From positions 1 to 6,190 of the forward strand of contig JAFABA010000019.1 of the NCBI GenBank assembly GCA_023426265.1: a stretch of 6,190 nt of DNA. Reading direction: 5' to 3'. The notes under the pieces were generated by a model, which searched no databases, had not been told where the DNA came from, and was given only the letters and a program-made list of their open reading frames with translations. The DNA comes from Bacillota bacterium (GTDB lineage: Bacteria; Bacillota; Clostridia; Christensenellales; CAG-138). Position numbers and translations under genes: made by a program. Below are positions 4,050 to 6,190 of this stretch, in pieces; position 1 is the first letter of the stretch; every line of letters begins with the position of its first letter.

Positions 4050-6190
4050 AGCGTCTCCATCGGCCCCGGGCCTTGTGAAATATTGATGTGCTTCACCCTG
4101 TCGTTCACTTCGGCGCGCTTGGCATTGTTGAACCGGTCCAGCGTGCCCACGAGGTAGCCGGTGATGCGGCGGATGCGCTCAAAGCCCGGACCGTCCTCTT
4201 CCGTCCGCCCGCACTTGGGGCAGGTATCCCCTATGATGCCGGAAAACCGGCAGGCGGGGTCGCGGTCCAGCGGGTGGTTGATGGAACCGTAGCCTACGCC
4301 GCTTTCCCGCATGGCGCGGATCACGGCCTCAAACGCCTCAAGATTCTGGGAGGGATCGCCGTCCAGCTCCACATAGGTGATGTGGCCGCCGTTGGTAAGC
4401 GCGTGGTAGGGGGCTTCCTTCCTGATCTTCTCATGCGCGCCGATGGGGAAATACACCGGCACATGGAAAGAGTTCGTATAGTACGGGCGGTCCGTCACGC
4501 CGGGAATGGAGCCAAAGCGTTTGCGGTCGATCTCCACAAACCGGCCGGAAAGCCCTTCCGCGGGCGTCGCGATGAGGGAGAAATTGAGCCTGTGCTTCTG
4601 CGACTCGTCGTCCATGCGCTTGCGCATGTGGGAAATGATGGCTAAGCCCAGCTCCTGCGATTCCGGCGATTCGCCGTGGTGCTTGCCGGCCAGCGACTTG
4701 AGCGTTTCCGCAAGGCCAATGAAGCCCAGCGTCAGCGTGCCGTGCTTTAGCACCTCACGCACTTCGTCATCCGGGCCCAGCTTTTCGGAATCGAGCCAGA
4801 TGCCGTCCCCCATCAGGAACGGGAAATTGCGCATCTTCTTGCGGCACTGGATCTCAAAGCGGTCCAGAAGCTGATCGACGCACAGGTCGATCATTTCATC
4901 GAGCTTCTGATAGAACGTCTCCACGGAGCCGCTGCTCAATATTGCGAGGCGCGGCAGGTTGATGGAGGTAAAGCTCAGGTTGCCGCGGCCGTTTACTATC
5001 TCCCGCTCCGGGTCGTTGACGTTGCCGATCACGCGGGTGCGGCAGCCCATGTAGGCGATTTCCGTTTCCACCTGTCCGGGCTTGTAATACTGGAGGTTGA
5101 ACGGAGCGTCGATAAACGAGAAATTCGGGAACAGGCGCTTGGCGCTCACCTTGCAGGCAAGCCGGAACAGATCGTAGTTCGGGTCGCCTTCGTTGTAGCT
5201 GACGCCTTCCTTGACCTTGAATATCTGGATGGGGAATATGGGCGTTTCGCCATAGCCCAGGCCCGCCTCGGTCGCCAGCAGCATGTTTTTGATCACCATA
5301 CGGCCTTCGGGCGTAGTATCCGTGCCGTAGTTGATGGAGCTGAACGGCACCTGCGCGCCCGCCCTAGAGTGCATCGTATTCAGATTGTGGATGAGCGCCT
5401 CCATGGACTGGTAGGTGGCGCGCTCGGTGGCGGCAAGCGCGTGTTTCATGGCGAACGCCTGGCTCTTTTCCACAAGGGAAAGCGGCAGCGTTTCATCCGC
5501 AAGCAGAACGCGCTCTGCGGCAATGTACCCGCCTTCGTCCGCCACGGTGGGTTTCAGGCCCTTTTGACGAAGCGTTCCCAGTACATTCTCCACCTTTTCG
5601 GCCACTTTTTCCGCGGCCGAATCCTGTTCTGCGCTAAGCAGGGAAAACTCCAGGGATTTCACAAGGTGCTCTTTGTAATTTTTGACGAATGTCTTTCGTA
5701 CGCCATCCGCCAGGGCATAATCAAAATTAGGAATAGATTGCCCGCCGTGCTGGTCGTTCTGGTTCGACTGTATGGCGATACAGGTCAGCGCGGAATAGCT
5801 CGCGATGCCGTTGGGCTCGCGTAAAAAGCCGTGGCCGGTAGAAAAGCCGTTTTCAAACAGCTTTTTGATATCAATCTGGCAGCAGGTGGTGGTCAGCGTA
5901 TAAAAATCAAAGTCATGGATGTGGATATCCCCCATCTTATGGGCACGGCCATGCTCCGGCTTTAAAATATACATTTCGTTGAATATCTTGGCGCCTTCGG
6001 AGCCATATTTGAGCATGGTGCCCATGGCGGTATCGCCGTCGATATTGGCGTTGTCCCGCTTCAAGTCGCTTTCAATGGAGGCGGCGTGGGTGATCTCCTC
6101 ATAGGTGCGCATCAGGCGCGTGTTTATTTCACGCGCGCGGGTACGCTCCGCACGGTAGAGGATGTAGCGCTTGGCGGCCTCCGCGAGGTC
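4046..6190 (-). CDS. nrdD: Anaerobic (class III) ribonucleoside-triphosphate reductase, start beyond right edge
   Basis: NrdD reduces ribonucleoside triphosphates to deoxyribonucleotides by glycyl-radical chemistry in the absence of oxygen. The frame is open through the right edge, giving 714 visible residues. The first 26 (including AKRYILYRAERTRAR) match the end of an N-terminal ATP-cone, the allosteric domain, so the ATG at 6112 is internal. In visible numbering, TTTCCQID carries Cys103-Cys104, YMGCRTRV carries Cys382 on the finger loop (the likely thiyl radical), and GRGNLSFTSINLPRLA follows. The C-terminal metal site contains Cys647 and C657-P-K-C660. The glycyl radical residue is Gly678 in RRITGYLVG (codon at 4157-4159), and the protein ends about 36 residues later. 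It overlaps nrdG by 4 bp. Its promoter, possibly NrdR-controlled, lies outside the window. Confidence 0.98.
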   Translation of the reverse strand, partial: DLAEAAKRYILYRAERTRAREINTRLMRTYEEITHAASIESDLKRDNANIDGDTAMGTMLKYGSEGAKIFNEMYILKPEHGRAHKMGDIHIHDFDFYTLTTTCCQIDIKKLFENGFSTGHGFLREPNGIASYSALTCIAIQSNQNDQHGGQSIPNFDYALADGVRKTFVKNYKEHLVKSLEFSLLSAEQDSAAEKVAEKVENVLGTLRQKGLKPTVADEGGYIAAERVLLADETLPLSLVEKSQAFAMKHALAATERATYQSMEALIHNLNTMHSRAGAQVPFSSINYGTDTTPEGRMVIKNMLLATEAGLGYGETPIFPIQIFKVKEGVSYNEGDPNYDLFRLACKVSAKRLFPNFSFIDAPFNLQYYKPGQVETEIAYMGCRTRVIGNVNDPEREIVNGRGNLSFTSINLPRLAILSSGSVETFYQKLDEMIDLCVDQLLDRFEIQCRKKMRNFPFLMGDGIWLDSEKLGPDDEVREVLKHGTLTLGFIGLAETLKSLAGKHHGESPESQELGLAIISHMRKRMDDESQKHRLNFSLIATPAEGLSGRFVEIDRKRFGSIPGVTDRPYYTNSFHVPVYFPIGAHEKIRKEAPYHALTNGGHITYVELDGDPSQNLEAFEAVIRAMRESGVGYGSINHPLDRDPACRFSGIIGDTCPKCGRTEEDGPGFERIRRITGYLVGTLDRFNNAKRAEVNDRVKHINISQGPGPMETL

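Noticed and set aside
4088..4645. A 185-residue open frame on the plus strand opposite nrdD
   Set aside because: It lies wholly antisense to the clearly coding nrdD, shows no recognisable domain, and has no ribosome binding site or promoter of note. Shorter frames at 4506-4874 and 5369-5824 are rejected for the same reason.

Overview
The window looks like chromosomal DNA of an anaerobic, low-to-mid-GC Firmicute, probably a gut-type Clostridia member. The grounds are strictly anaerobic enzymes (class III ribonucleotide reductase and its radical-SAM activase), strong AGGAGG-type ribosome binding sites, sigma-A-like promoters with 17-bp spacers, and small XRE and DUF proteins typical of Clostridia. 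Species cannot be named from sequence alone. There is no rRNA, tRNA, CRISPR array, transposase or recognisable phage structural gene.

Layout, left to right. (1) 1-473, minus strand: the N-terminal 157 residues of histidine ammonia-lyase (hutH), cut by the left edge and probably starting at TTG. (2) 474-684: divergent promoter region. (3) 685-1125, plus: a DUF3788-like protein, followed by a clear intrinsic terminator. (4) 1223-1423 (minus) and 1570-1884 (plus): a 66-residue uncharacterised protein divergent from a small XRE repressor, with a strong promoter and paired 9-bp repeats between them. (5) 1952-2374, minus: a cysteine-rich DUF3795-like protein behind a near-consensus promoter whose start point sits in a perfect LexA/SOS-like palindrome. 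(6) 2496-3134, minus: a GNAT acetyltransferase with its own promoter and terminator. (7) 3249-3502, minus: a small XRE regulator whose frame is broken by one base exactly at a GGGAAAA heptamer; it is either a frameshift pseudogene or a -1 frameshifting candidate. (8) 3546-4049 and 4046-6190, minus: nrdG and most of nrdD, overlapping by 4 bp; the start of nrdD is beyond the right edge.

How they work together. nrdD and nrdG form one functional unit, anaerobic dNTP synthesis, in which NrdG installs the glycyl radical on NrdD. hutH starts histidine degradation and is unrelated to it. Between these housekeeping ends lies a set of short, separately transcribed accessory genes, most with their own promoter and several with palindromic or repeated sequence placed where a repressor would act. 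The most interesting signals are the frameshifted XRE gene, the SOS-like operator on the DUF3795 gene, and the XRE/small-protein divergent pair.
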